The notes under the pieces were generated by a model. The model worked only from the letters and a program-made list of their open reading frames with translations. It was not told where the DNA came from and did no database searches. Positions 1 through 11,215 of a stretch of 64,000 nucleotides of DNA are shown here, in pieces. Source of the DNA: Plasmopara viticola (taxonomy: Eukaryota; Oomycota; Peronosporomycetes; Peronosporales; Peronosporaceae); NCBI GenBank assembly GCA_001695595.3, contig MBPM02000015.1, positions 124,001-188,000 on the forward strand, given 5' to 3'. The first letter of the stretch is position 1; each line of letters opens with the position of its first letter. The translations under genes and the position numbers were made by a program.

Positions 1-1040
1 AAAGAGAGCCGCGTACTACGTGTCTTGGTAGTATTTCTTACCAAAAATGCAATATGGTGTCGATAACGCATTCTTTTCTGCAAAGCACCGGCGAGAATGT
101 TCTTCTTTTTTGCGCCATCTTTTTGCGCAAGAAGGACAAGCGGTAAGTGATTCACCAAACACGCTTACAAAAAACCATATTCGGTCATTACCCCGGCACG
201 GATGCCGATTTTAATGCGACGCGCTAGCAGAACAATACGGCCAGACTTACGATGTGCATTGCATTGTTGGGTATCATCAATATCTCATGCAAGAGTGTGA
301 CATACAATTACACGCGATCAACACTCTAAGTGATGTAGCTGGTCATGCCTCGGACTCCCGAATGCACCTACAACCTTCACTTGTCTGGTGACACAATTGT
401 TCAGGTTTCACAGGACGTGCACACCGCCACAAATCTATTTTATTCTCGGCGATAGTTCTGTCGAGCAAAGATTCCAAATACTGCGTGATACGGCTGTGGC
501 CTTTACCAAAGAAGCATTGTGACACATTTTGTGTGTTGCACGAAGTGGTGGTAGAGCAAAAAGAAAACTTCTTTCTCAACATGGGCATTTTGTGCTAGAA
601 AGACAAGTGGCAAGTCGTGATTTGTCCAATTTTAATAAGTTATGTGCTGCAAGACAGTATGGCAGATGTGCGATATACAGTGCCAAGTACCATCAGCTTG
701 TCATGCGAATGAGGAATTTACTTTTAATACGCCCAGCTCTCGAAAAAGTTGCTCTTGGAGTGGAAGTCACGTTTCAAAGCGCCTGTGACGTTCAAAAGCT
801 CTGTAAACATAATTGTATCGATCACACGGGGCGTATGCACTGGCATACTTTGATGAAATGTTTTTCATGGTTATGTAGAGCAAAGGAACCCGATTGTTTT
901 GACAGGTCAGTGAAGAATTGTTTTGACACCATCTCAAGTTCCTTATTGATAACATGCCCAGACAAAACACTGTGTGTACCGATGGATTTTCGTGCTAGTC
1001 ATACTGTAAGCTGGCTTTCACCAGCAGTATTACGTTAAAA
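1..1040 (+). pseudogene. Two diverged tandem gene fragments
   Basis: Two stretches, about 120-300 and 560-720, are diverged copies of each other. Both contain GACAAG-GG-AAGT, then ATTTTAAT, then CA(A/G)TA(C/T)GGC, then a segment reading YHQ-L-M. The second copy sits in an open frame (529-1038) with a TTG start and no in-frame ATG before residue 59. The first copy has in-frame stops. I do not recognise the protein. They look like remnants of a duplicated gene or transposon ORF rather than a working gene. Confidence 0.35.
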
Positions 1041-1100
1041 GTGCTAACGAAAGGACGTGTCGAGCCAGCCTAAAACCTTCAAAGTGATCTTTTATTCGAG

Positions 1101-1227
1101 GCAGCGATCGCAGTAGCATTACTATGAGTAATGAGATGGTCTGCTCCAGGTAGCGATCGCAGTTGCATTACCATGAGTAGTGGGATGGTCTGCTCCATTA
1201 CATTGAGAAATGAGATGGTCTGCTCCA
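1101..1227. repeat. Short tandem repeat, 48-49 bp unit
   Basis: The unit runs from the GCGATCGCAGT block to GATGGTCTGCTCCA. Copy 1 is 1101-1148, copy 2 is 1149-1197, and a third truncated copy (1198-1227) keeps only the 3' part. The repeat ending GAGATGGTCTGCTCCA is nearly unchanged in all three. Confidence 0.8.
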
Positions 1228-1631
1228 CTATAGGGTGAATCTGACAATTGCAGCCCGGGTCGTTGCTATAAACGACGAGGAACTGAAGTTTGGTAGGTTC
1301 TAAGCGGCATACAAAACTCCAAAAAGTGGTCATTCGGGCCAAAGAAAAAGCTTTTTCGGCTGCGAGACCCATGTACATGTAAATATCAAATTGGAGCTAA
1401 GCCTGCATGGTGTGGAGTGACCAAGAGGACTCATGTGCTACCCGAAAAGTGTCCTGACCATTCAGGTGGTCAGCACTTAGCAGCGGCTTCTGTCAGCGAC
1501 TTTATTTTTGAATTTCGAGCACGACGAAGGTCCACTTCATCGACCTATAAATGGGGGTTCTCGCTTGCCGCAGTTATCGCAATATACTGTAGTTTGTTTG
1601 GAAGCACTTATGTCGATTGAAAATGGATCCG

Positions 1632-2925
1632 AGTAAGTAAGCCATGAACAGCATCTAAAGGTCGAGAAATTGCTTATTCACGGCATTTTGGAGGAGCGAG
1701 CCTATGTCTGGCTTTACTGCTATTGAAGGATGATTCAGATCGTCACTTCTATAACGGCCACCTGCACCCTAGATGTTAAGACCTACGCTCAGACTGTCAT
1801 AGACGCAGCCGCCAGTCCTGTCAACGAAGGTCGTCAATTTCCTTCACGTTTGGCTTGCTTGCAGACAGGAATGTGTGAGCTCTAACGCAATTGATAGTCT
1901 GCCTAAAGAAAAACGCTCTCAGCTTTGTTTATGTGTTTCCAGGACTCGAATCACTTAGTCGTAATGCTCGTCTGCGTGGGTGTCCAGCTTTAAGCCTGAC
2001 AACTCGGATGGAAGAGTATGAACACGCGCGTGATCATATGTGATAATACACCTATGCTATCTCTCTGAGCCAGAAAGAGCGTTGTGTTTTACATCTTTCA
2101 AAGCTTAAGGTTAAAGCATTACAGTCGTGGATTTCGGAATCTGTTCTGTCTAAGCCGTCGAGTATACTCTTTTCTCACAGAGCTCGACCGCCTTATTGCC
2201 TTGCAGCTACTTGGTTGCAAAGAGAGCTGCAATTGCAGCCGCCTCCTCGGGCTTATAGAAGCCAGCAACTTTTTGAGCAGTGCAAATTGCTCGTCCAGCA
2301 GATGTAGAAAGGTATCTCGAAACCTTCGTAAGGGTGCAGGCAGGCAGCTGTCCACGTAGGCGTAAGATTGCCAACAAAACCTTGTACATAGGAATTGTGA
2401 GGAAGACCACATAATAGACTGCAAATCTTAATTGATCAAACTAGTAAACCATCTATCTGTTTTGGTTCTAGCTTCCTCCGTAAGTGTGTGAATTCTAATT
2501 CAGGGTAACATTGTATTTTTTGCTACAGCATCAAATCTTCTCAGACAACTTGGCAATATGACCGATCAATGTAATCAGCCAACGCTAGTGTTAGCCTTGA
2601 TGTACTTATCCATTGAAGCTCGTTTAAAAGTTGTTGTGTAAAGCATGGACGAAATCATAGATAGCTGCCTTAATTGACGCTCCGCTTCTATTTAATCTTG
2701 CTTCAGAGATATTTATTTAGCTGACAACTCTGTTCCGGACACAGTCGTCGCGTGGCTGCTTGAAATGTAACTGCCTCTTGACGTGCAATACTTAGCACTT
2801 TTATTCCTGGCACAATTTGTTTTGCAACGAAGTTTGCAGGGCTGCACACCGAAGTATGACGCTCAAATTCTGCAGCCCACCGTGGGGTGCGATTCCACTT
2901 TCAGTTCCTTCAAATCATTTTGAAT
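1632..2925 (+). pseudogene. Decayed 5' part of the PDZ/coiled-coil gene or of a separate upstream gene
   Basis: Protein-like segments follow one another in changing frames. A segment at about 1735-1873 is in one frame. A segment at 1945-2037 is followed in the same frame by two consecutive stops (TGA TAA, 2041-2046). That frame reopens through about 2310 and ends in TAG, and the reading continues one base out of phase to a TAA near 2399. Further segments lie at about 2520-2635 and 2720-2923, the latter with an in-frame TAA after a LLEM motif. Plausible splice acceptors (TTTCCAG at 1937-1942, TTTTTTGCTACAG at 2523) remain. The pattern is a multi-exon gene broken by single-base indels and stops. 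No domain was recognised here. It could instead be a functional gene with exons I cannot place. Confidence 0.45.
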
Positions 2926-4581
2926 CGGATGAAGACTGGGCTAGAGGACAACGATCTAGCAGTGATGACCTGCTGACCACAGCTTTACAAGCCAAGCAAA
3001 TTGATAAGTCTCGTCAGTGGGTGAAAGAGTTTAGTGTCTTTTTTGATGACAGTAAGCCTGTGGGTCTCGGTTTCCAGCCGGCTTTATTGAGTAATCCGTT
3101 CATCCCAGACTTTTTTGAAAGATACGCTTGTGTTATTCGAAACGTAGCGCCCACAGGGCTTGCAGCAGACTACAATGCCCACTGCCGGGCAGCCGGAGAC
3201 TATTCTCGCATTATTGTCGACAAGCTGCATGTGCGAATGGTCAATGGGACAGACGTTTCAGACATATCGTACGACGATGTTCTTCAAATGTAAGATTAGC
3301 GCTGCGTCTGTTAATCTCGCCACTCTTACATGATTCGTTTATTTGCCGTGCTTGATAAGGATGCGTGATGCAAAGCCAGCACTGACCTTGACTTTAGCTG
3401 ACATCAATTCTGGTCAGGCAACCTCCGTCCTTGAAGAAAGGTCAAAGAGCGTTGGAAACTTAGCCTCTGGGCGACTAAGCCGGCGTAAGAGCAGTTTATC
3501 GCTGGGGACTGGGAAAAATCAAAGGCGCCGCAATAGTCAACCCGATTTTAAAATTGCAAAGGATTGTTCCCGGCTTTCCCAGGGCATGACTTTGGATTTC
3601 GACAGCTCGAATCGTGAGGATTTTGGTGATCTTGTAGCGAGCCAGCGGCCAAATAACGGGGAAGTGGAAGTGAAGACGGTGCAGCAGGAGTGTGAGGAAT
3701 CGGCGAAAGAAAAACATGAAGTAGCAACTGAAGTTCAAAGATTGCTGCAGGAGACGCACAAGGTTCAGCAAGAGCGTGATGAAATGATAGCGATTAATAA
3801 GCTTTTATTAAGACACAAACGAGCATCCGTGACTACGCAAGTCGAACTGGATACCGTGAAGAAGGAGCAACTATGTCTGCTTCGTCGTCAAGAGGAGCTT
3901 GAGCAGACGGTGATTGATCTTCGGACTCAGCTTGCAGAGCAGATGATCGTTGCAGAGGCTCGGCAAGATCAAGTGGTTCAGCTTCAGCACGATAAGGAAA
4001 TGGTCGAGTTACAGTGGCAGGAATTGCAAGAGGAACACCTTGATACTCAGAATCAGGTAACCGAACTGCACGACCGCCTCGTTGACGCACAACGAGCACA
4101 TCGTGCTGCTAATTTTGTCCACGCGGCGCTTCAAACAGCTCACGCAGCTAAGACCAAGCAGGTCCAAGAGCTGCAGGCTGCGCTTGAGACTGTTTCCTTG
4201 AGCAATGCCGAAGCAGCGCCACAAAAGCAGTTTGTTGCCGAAAATCGACAGAAGTCGATCGTGACGGCCCAAGCTGATCCCAAGACGGGATCTGCTTTGT
4301 CTCAGCTGTTACATGAGAGACTGATGGATGCAAATACCGATATGAACAAGCACCGCGATGAAGTGCTGGAATACTTAGCATGCCACGAACAACAGTTGCA
4401 GCAGCTGCAAGAACAAGTACGTGCATTAGAGTTGCTTAACGTCACGAATAAGCAGTTTACGGCATCGCTGCACAGCGAATTACGAGAAGCACAGTCTCGT
4501 GAGTGCAAAATACGACGTGAGCTTCGTGCCGAGCTTGAGGCTGTTCGTAGGCAAGTCGAGCAGAAGGTGGAAAGTATCTGA
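2856..4581 (+). CDS. PDZ-domain and coiled-coil protein, two exons (possibly a truncated remnant)
   Basis: Exon 1 is 2856-3289 and exon 2 is 3360-4581. The 70-nt intron begins GTAAGA and ends GATAAG, and joining restores one frame of 551 aa. Residues about 65-157 match a PDZ fold: the GLGF carboxylate-binding loop is at residues 70-73, followed by a NVAPTGLAA segment, a VNGTDVS turn and a final ALTLTL strand. Residues about 255-545 are a long Gln/Glu-rich coiled coil. PDZ domains bind C-terminal peptides and usually act as scaffolds. The ATG at 2856 is the first in the frame, but a better coding frame runs over the same bases upstream, so the true start is uncertain. The stop at 4579-4581 looks premature, because coiled-coil sequence resumes in the next frame. 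Confidence 0.6.
3290..3359 (+). other. Intron of the PDZ/coiled-coil gene
   Basis: The donor GTAAGATT and acceptor TGATAAG lie 70 nt apart. The split codon AT|G restores a methionine, and the reading frame across the junction completes the last strand of the PDZ domain. Confidence 0.75.
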
Positions 4582-5265
4582 AACACAAGATACGTGAACT
4601 TGAGGTGCGCCACAAGGATGTTACTGCAGGTAGTTGATGATTTGAAGAGTGCTGATCAGGTAGCTCAAGTAAATTAGCATGTTATCTAAAATTAAGTTGA
4701 GAATGGCATTGCTTTAGCTAAGTCTGGAACTTGCGATGCATCCTACAAGTGGCCCTTTTTTCAGATACTTAATGCCTCTGGATATCATGGAGCTCAGTTG
4801 TAAAGTAAGGCGCTCATTGCTCGCTGATACAATCAGAAACAGACGCAAAGCTAATCTTTGCGACTTGGAGGAGGTGCTATCAGATGTAACCAATGAGACC
4901 TTTGCTCAGCAGCAACCTGGTGCATCGTGCCATTGCTTTTCGCTTCTTTTTGTGAACCTCTGGACCTATAGCAGACACCGCTGCTCAATGCCAGCAGTAT
5001 GCTCGAGGTTTCTTTTTAAAGAGGCTACAGTAAAGCGTCGCAACTTAAGCCTGGATTTACCGGTGAGCATTTTGGAAGGCTTGAAATGGATATTGACTTG
5101 GAGCAGAGGTAATTAAACCACTGCACCAAAAACCCGTTATGAATACAACGGAATTTCAGTGCTTACTCTCGATGCATCTTCGGCTCCCTATGTGACTGAA
5201 AGTTTGTATGCCTGCCGTCCTCGATTTACAGTTTTAACCTACTTTGGCATACTTCAACAGTAGCT
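4582..5265 (+). pseudogene. Frame-shifted 3' continuation of the coiled-coil gene
   Basis: Just past the TGA at 4579, the +1 frame gives a coiled-coil-like KYLKHKIRELE segment. About 45 nt later a third frame gives LLQVVDDLKSADQ. Further coding-like pieces follow at 4736-4920 (a frame reading LEEVLSDVTNETF), about 5051-5110 and 5120-5260 (YEYNGISVLTLDASS). The frames do not join through obvious introns. I read this as the decayed tail of the gene, though undetected introns or sequence errors could explain part of it. Confidence 0.4.
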
Positions 5266-5269
5266 AGGC

Positions 5270-6370
5270 AATTTGCTGGATAAAAGTGTAATGGAATTTG
5301 TTCAAACTGAGGTTGTGCCTTCTCAGGCATTAATTAGTAACGTCTTTTCCATACTACTCAGCACAAGAGGTAAATTATTTGTTATTAACATGCTAGCAAT
5401 ACTTTTAATCAGCGCTGGGATACGAGATCACATTTTACTTATATGCACTGGACCACTCTTACGCATATACGTAGCTGATTCTTAGCGTAATTGACTATGT
5501 GATGGACATTGATCCATGTTTCATGATAACTTGCACGCAAATTTTGGATTCGGTCGAAGGTCCGCGAGAGACATGAGGAAAAAAGGCCTTCTGTTTGTTT
5601 CGGTGGCTAAGTTTGTTTATTTACACATATCTGACTGGTATGATCAATTTTTTATTTGCAATTTTACAGCACAAGCAGAACATATTTTAGCACTTCATGT
5701 TTTTGTCTGGAGAACGCTTGCTTAATTTTAATGAGAAGATGTATAAAAAACATCACATCCAAACTACTCACCTTACATTTATCAAGGCGCTGCATACCAA
5801 CTTAATTTGTTGATGCCTGTTCATGAAATACCAAGGTCGGGTTCAACAAACGAATAGATAAATAGTGTATTTTATATCATGCGACATCGCTTCATAGCGT
5901 CGGAAAAGTGGAAGTCATGATTTTCTTCTCATACTATTTGTAACTTGAGTGCGTCTGACGGCCACTTCGGCAGTTTATTTTTTATTTACATTGCGCTATG
6001 TTTTTAATACTACTGTACAAACCGATCTAAATGATTACATTGTAGATCTCAGCATTAAATTGCCAGCGTACCACATTTTGTATTACACACTGGCTTTTAA
6101 TGGAGTCAATGTTCTAGCTCTTAAAGGTAGATATCGCCACAGACGATCATGTGCATGTGGCGTTTGCATTCTTTTACCTGAGAAGCCTGAAAAGGCGGAA
6201 GACTTTGGAGCTAGGGCCGCTACAAAAATAGATTGATTTGCAAGAGTTGAGAGCATTAATTTATTGACTTGGCATATATTGCTCGTAGTCCTTGGCACCG
6301 TTTAGCTATAACAACTTGATTTGAAGCAAACATGTATTTTCTACTGATGGTAGTATTCCTAGCTTTAGTT
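5270..6370. other. Intergenic, no gene seen
   Basis: AT-rich sequence with only short open frames, the longest lacking ATG starts (for example a GTG-started 95-codon frame at 5949). No repeat or RNA gene was recognised. Confidence 0.5.
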
Positions 6371-6374
6371 TTTC

Positions 6375-6410
6375 GGAAAAGGTTGGGGTGACGCCCTCCT
6401 TCCAAGCGCG
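6375..6410 (+). repeat. Left arm of a perfect 36-bp inverted repeat around eIF5B
   Basis: The 36 bases are the exact reverse complement of 10,063-10,098. They are the first 36 bases of the dispersed repeat that begins here. Confidence 0.9.
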
Positions 6411-6697
6411 GGGGCTAAACGCTCGCGCGCTTCGGGCAGGTGCTCTCGGGCATCTGCAGGTCTCTAACGAGTCTCACCCTCGACGCGACGGTCTCCAGCA
6501 CCAGGGCGCCACCTGGGCTCTTACCAAGTCAGAAGTACACAAAATAATGGAAGACCCTCACGGCCTCGGTACTGGCTGCACTGCCCGCCGAACGAGACTC
6601 GACGTATGCGGACACCACTTTATGCCGTGGACTAGCCATAGAGCCTAGCACGTGCATAACTTGGCAACGCGATAACGTAATACAATACAATACAATA
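6375..6697 (+). repeat. Dispersed short repeat, copy 1, with (TACAA)n tail
   Basis: This roughly 320-bp unit starts GGAAAAGGTTGGGGTGACG and ends in ATACAATACAATACAAT. It matches 13,694-14,011 along its whole length with scattered substitutions. The simple-repeat tail differs between copies (TACAA here, ACATT there), as expected for a SINE or a 3'-end LINE copy made by target-primed reverse transcription. A frame of 86 codons inside it is probably incidental. No clear tRNA-type A/B boxes were seen. Confidence 0.65.
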
Positions 6698-6832
6698 GTA
6701 GCGGTCTATGTTCTAAGACTGCAAGAATCTTAGTAGGTTTTCTGTTAAATACCGGTATTTTAAAAACTAGCACAATATATGGTAACGTGTGCGCCAGTGA
6801 TACACATCAAGAAATCTTCTAGTGGAGACAGC

Positions 6833-9742
6833 ATGGCGCCCAAGAAGGATAGAAAGACCGCCAAAAAGAGCACAAGCGTTGCCATTGACAATCTAGATGA
6901 GCTTCTGAATGAGTTTATACCTGAAGAAGTGACGCCGCAGGAGGGGCAGCCGAACCACGGGAACGAGAAGGAGGAGCAAAAAAAGGAGAAGGAGTCGGAT
7001 GTCGACGCCGCCGCCGCTGCGTACCTGGCATCTTTGGGCGTGGCTTCTTCCGACAAGAAGGATGACAAGAAAAAGAAGAAGAAGGGCAAGAAGAAGCCAA
7101 ATGTTGACGCGAAAAAGGAGGACGACAGGAAGCCCATGTCAGCTGCAGCCAAGGCTTTGGTGGAGCGCCAGATGGCTATGAAGGCCGAGCAGGAGCGTCT
7201 TGAACAGGAGCGTCTTGAACAAGAGCGCATTGCTAGAGAGGAAGAGGCTAAACGCTTGGCCGAAATCGAGCGCGAGGAAGAAATTCGTCTCAAGAAGAAG
7301 GAGGCGCGTGCTGCCAAGATTGAACGTCAGAAGAAGGAGGGAACGTACATGACCAAGGCTCAGAAGCAGAAAGCGGCGAGAGCTCAGGCTGCACTCGAGG
7401 CCATGCAGCAGGCAGGTCTAGTACCCGAGACCCTTGATGAAAAGAAGAAAGCTGTGTATTCAAACCACAAGAAGAAGACCAAAAGCACGAAGGAGGGGGT
7501 TGCGAAAGAAGACCCCGTGAAGGTGGAGCCAATGGTTGGTGTGAGTGAAAAAAAGGTCGATGCAGACAGCGTAGAAGAGACTGAAGACGTCACGCAAGCG
7601 CAAGACGACGAAGCAGAAACTCCCGATGCGTGGGACGATGAAGACTGGGAAAACAGTGACGTTGTGGCCTCGCTGGAGGACAAGCTTCAAGAAGTAAAGG
7701 AAGAAAATGCTGCCGCCGAGAGTGGCAGCGACGCGGATGAAGATTTGCTCGTGTTGGAGCAGAAGAAGGAGCAGGAGCGGTTGCGTTTGCAGGGCATTGC
7801 ATTGAAAAAGCGTCAGGAAGAGCAGGCTGAGCAAATGCGTCTGGACGCTGAAGAAGAACGTCAGTGCTCGAAAGCTAAGCTCGAGGCCGAGCGCAAGAAG
7901 AAAGAAGCAGCCGAGCGTCGACGCAAGCGCGAGGCCGCAGCACGTGCCAGCGCTTCGTTGGACAACTTGCGTTCGCCTATTTGCTGTATCATGGGTCACG
8001 TTGATACTGGCAAAACCAAGCTTTTAGACAACATTCGCCGGACCAAGGTGCAGGACGCGGAAGCCGGTGGCATTACCCAGCAGATTGGGGCGACCTTCTT
8101 CCCTGTGGAAGCTATCAAGCAAAAGACTGCCCGACTTGCTGAAGTGATGGAGCTGGAGTACCGTCTGCCTGGTCTTCTTGTGATTGATACTCCTGGTCAC
8201 GAATCATTCACGAACTTGCGTTCCCGTGGCTCGTCGCTCTGTGATATTGCCATTTTGGTGGTCGATATCATGCACGGCCTAGAGCCACAGACTCTGGAGT
8301 CTTTACGCTTATTGCGTCAAAAGAAGGCCCCGTTTGTGGTGGCGCTTAATAAAATTGATCGTTGTTATGGCTGGAAAACTATGCTTGATATGCCCGTGCA
8401 AGAGGCACTCAAGCATCAAAATGAGCACGTTATTCGCGAGTTTGAGGATCGGATGAAGTCGGTCATTGTAGAATTTGCCGAACAAAAGCTAAATGCAGAG
8501 GTTTACTGGCGCAACAAGGACTTGGCACACACGGTCTCGCTCATTCCTACTAGTGCTATCTCGGGTGAAGGTGTGTCGGACCTCTTGATGATGCTCACGC
8601 GTCTGACGCAGGAACGTATGGCCAAATCGCTAGCATTTGTCGACATTCTCCAGTGTACCGTGCTGGAAGTAAAGGTCATTGAGGGTCTTGGTACAACCAT
8701 TGATACAATCTTAGTGAATGGAACTCTAGAAGAAGGTGCAACAATTGTTGTTTGCACTTTAGATGGCCCCGTGGTGACCACAATTCGGTCGTTGCTCACC
8801 CCGCACCCCATGAAAGAAATTCGTGTAAAGGGTGAGTACATCCACCATCAAAAGATGAAGGCTGCAATGGGAGTGAAAATCTGTGCTCAGGGCCTCGAAA
8901 AGGCCGTCGCTGGCACACAGATTTACATGGTTGGCCCCGATGATGATGTAGACGAATTAAAAGACCTGGTCATGTCCGACCTCACAGGTATTCTAGACTC
9001 TGTAAAGGCCACCCGCCGCGGCGTCATGGTTCAGGCTTCCACATTAGGTGCCTTGGAGGCGCTCTTGGAATTCCTTCGTACCTGTGATCCGCCCATTCCC
9101 GTGTCTTGCGTCAACATTGGTCCCGTCCACAAGAAGGATGTGATGCGTGCTTCCGTGCAGCTCGAACACCAACCCGAGTTTGCTACCATTCTCGCATTTG
9201 ATGTAAAGGTTCACCATGATGCCACCGAGCTCGCGACAGAACTTGGAGTGCGTATTTTTACAGCCGACATCATTTACCACCTGTTTGACCAGTTTACTGC
9301 ATACATGGACAACTTTCGCATGGCTCGGCGCGAGGAATTTGCGGACGTGGCTGTCTTTCCTTGTGTGCTTAAAATCCTGCCCAATTGTATATTCAACAAA
9401 AAGGATCCTATCATCCTCGGTGTCGATGTCGAAGAGGGTATTGTCAAGATTGGCACCCCTCTCGTGGTGCCATCTGCCGGCTCTCTGTATATTGGCAAGG
9501 TAGGGTCCATCGAGCGCGAGCACAAGGAGGTGGACCGCGCCAAAAAAGGCGCGTCTGTAGCTGTGCGGATAGACAATGAAAGCAGCGTCATGTATGGTCG
9601 CCACTTTGACCACAAAAATCAGCTCGTCTCGCGCCTCACTCGCCAGAGCATCGACGCTTTGAAAGAAAATTTTCGGGAAGATCTGCAGAAGGAGGACTGG
9701 CAACTCGTCATTAAGCTTAAAAAGGTGTTCGAAATCATTTAG
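6833..9742 (+). CDS. eIF5B: Eukaryotic translation initiation factor eIF5B
   Basis: A single exon encodes 969 aa. eIF5B is the universal GTPase that joins the 60S to the 48S initiation complex, working with eIF1A in the cytosol. The N-terminal third is charged and low-complexity (Lys/Glu repeats), as in other eukaryotic eIF5B proteins. The G domain shows G1 GHVDTGKT at residues 388-395, G2 GGITQQIGAT, G3 DTPGH at 452-456 and G4 NKID at 506-509. It is followed by the beta-barrel domain II, domain III and the C-terminal domain ending near KKVFEII. The start chosen is the MAPKKDRK methionine; an ATG at 6779 would add 18 residues with no family resemblance. No lesion was seen. A dispersed repeat ends 135 bp upstream. 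Confidence 0.97.
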   Translation: MAPKKDRKTAKKSTSVAIDNLDELLNEFIPEEVTPQEGQPNHGNEKEEQKKEKESDVDAAAAAYLASLGVASSDKKDDKKKKKKGKKKPNVDAKKEDDRKPMSAAAKALVERQMAMKAEQERLEQERLEQERIAREEEAKRLAEIEREEEIRLKKKEARAAKIERQKKEGTYMTKAQKQKAARAQAALEAMQQAGLVPETLDEKKKAVYSNHKKKTKSTKEGVAKEDPVKVEPMVGVSEKKVDADSVEETEDVTQAQDDEAETPDAWDDEDWENSDVVASLEDKLQEVKEENAAAESGSDADEDLLVLEQKKEQERLRLQGIALKKRQEEQAEQMRLDAEEERQCSKAKLEAERKKKEAAERRRKREAAARASASLDNLRSPICCIMGHVDTGKTKLLDNIRRTKVQDAEAGGITQQIGATFFPVEAIKQKTARLAEVMELEYRLPGLLVIDTPGHESFTNLRSRGSSLCDIAILVVDIMHGLEPQTLESLRLLRQKKAPFVVALNKIDRCYGWKTMLDMPVQEALKHQNEHVIREFEDRMKSVIVEFAEQKLNAEVYWRNKDLAHTVSLIPTSAISGEGVSDLLMMLTRLTQERMAKSLAFVDILQCTVLEVKVIEGLGTTIDTILVNGTLEEGATIVVCTLDGPVVTTIRSLLTPHPMKEIRVKGEYIHHQKMKAAMGVKICAQGLEKAVAGTQIYMVGPDDDVDELKDLVMSDLTGILDSVKATRRGVMVQASTLGALEALLEFLRTCDPPIPVSCVNIGPVHKKDVMRASVQLEHQPEFATILAFDVKVHHDATELATELGVRIFTADIIYHLFDQFTAYMDNFRMARREEFADVAVFPCVLKILPNCIFNKKDPIILGVDVEEGIVKIGTPLVVPSAGSLYIGKVGSIEREHKEVDRAKKGASVAVRIDNESSVMYGRHFDHKNQLVSRLTRQSIDALKENFREDLQKEDWQLVIKLKKVFEII

Positions 9743-10719
9743 AGCTTTGGAGCGACGTGTTTACTAGACCCTCTTTAAACGTTAAGCTTCTAAATAGCAA
9801 GCATATGAATTTGGATACGACTCAATGGTGAAGAAAGTCCCCCAATCAAGAGTCTGACCCGATCGGTCGAGGCGAAGTCGGTGCGGCGAAAAAATATCGA
9901 GGCGGTGTGCGGATACGGACGGAGAGTGCGAGTGGACGACGAACAGACGGAATCTGAACGTTGTCGCAGGGGTTGCGCTTCTTGTGCAATAAAGCAAAAA
10001 AAATTGTGAGCCACATGTTAGCTTTTTAGGATCAGCAACTTATCGAGGGGGGGCTGAATGCTCGCGCTTGGAAGGAGGGCGTCACCCCAACCTTTTCCCC
10101 GAACGAGTTTTACATGTTTTATGATAATGGACCTGTCAGACAAAGCTTACATGAATAGGAAACAAAAAACAGAGAAGGGCGGATGATAACACTGATAACG
10201 TACCTAGAATACCTTTGCCATCTACCGACTAACCATCTGTTCGGAGCTCATAGCAAATATATGCCCAATTTGGTCATACGAGTGCCGCGTATTTCTAGGC
10301 AAACATTCCTGCTTTGCGCTTAGACATGCTGTCAAGGTGTGGCATCATCAAAGTTGCACATTTCAGAAAGCAAAAGCTTAGCACTCTTAATTACTTTAAC
10401 TTCCCTCACTGCTTCAACTGCATAAACAAGTTCTCTGCTGTGTCTTTTAGCCACCACTTATGTTGTGCAGCGCTTGACATTCATCATCGCTCGCAACATC
10501 TGAACGAATAGTCCGATTCAAAATTCATAATTTCCACAGTGCTGGTGTAATATCCAGTGACTTTAGAAAGCATTTCATTTCGTATTACAAAAGTAGTTTT
10601 CTTAATTGAAAGTTGTCATGTAAAATCCCAATACAACTTACACTTCCTCGACTTGGCTGAAAATTTTCATTACGTTCTTGTTCAATTTTGTTTTTGTTTC
10701 TACTGCCTCTTTTTGGAGT
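9743..10719. other. Intergenic after eIF5B
   Basis: No gene seen. The stretch includes the inverted-repeat arm at 10,063-10,098, immediately preceded (10,047-10,066) by a GGGGGGCTGAATGCTCGCG block that matches the direct-orientation repeat, so the repeat pieces are rearranged here. Confidence 0.5.
10063..10098 (-). repeat. Right arm of the 36-bp inverted repeat
   Basis: This is the exact reverse complement of 6375-6410. It corresponds to the 5' end of the dispersed repeat, in inverted orientation and truncated. Confidence 0.9.
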
Positions 10720-11215
10720 CGGTAGTGATGATCTAGGAGCAAAATGTCTAAAAAGGTTAGTAAGAGACTGAATATGAGCGAAGGGGTTCAAAGCGCGTGA
10801 AGCGATATTTAAGTACCTTATGCTTTGCAATCGCAGCCAAAATCTCAATAAGATTTGATCGGATATAGAGAATCAAGACGAAGACGGCTTGTGATCGAAG
10901 AACGGAAACCAGAAGTAATGTATTCGAGACTAAGTTATCACTACTTTTACAATTCAAAACGTTTGGAAATGGTCTGGATCCACTATAAGCCCACTTTGAA
11001 CTGATGATTATGGGTTGTGCATTTGCAGAAATGAGTTGTGCCCACACCCAGATTCAGCATTCACTCTGTCTGTTCTCGAGACGACTTTACATGCAGTCTA
11101 GACGGTAAAGCAGTTGCTGGCGATTAACAATTTCATTATTTTTCGAAACATGCAAAGCATGCACATAACAAACATCCGCAGCATCAACTTCGTACTCTCA
11201 CTTGATGTGTGCGCG
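10720..11215 (-). repeat. Solo LTR-like copy of the copia element
   Basis: The sequence aligns with the left LTR at 33,437-33,985. Shared blocks include CAATCGCAGC, AATCAAGACGAAGACGGCTTGTGATCGA, GGATCCACTAT, TTTACATGCAGTCT and the TTTTCGAAACATGCAAA stretch near the end. No polymerase sequence adjoins it. Boundaries are approximate. Confidence 0.7.

Noticed and set aside
5949..6236. Hydrophobic N-terminus that could be a secreted effector
   Set aside because: The frame starts with GTG, has no ATG at its head and no RXLR-type motif; no effector call is supported.
6760..7317. 185-codon open frame antisense to eIF5B
   Set aside because: It mirrors Lys/Glu-rich codons of eIF5B as Ser/Phe/Leu-rich sequence; shadow of a real gene.
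9044..9703. 219-codon antisense frame in the 3' part of eIF5B
   Set aside because: Shadow of the conserved eIF5B coding strand, no independent features.
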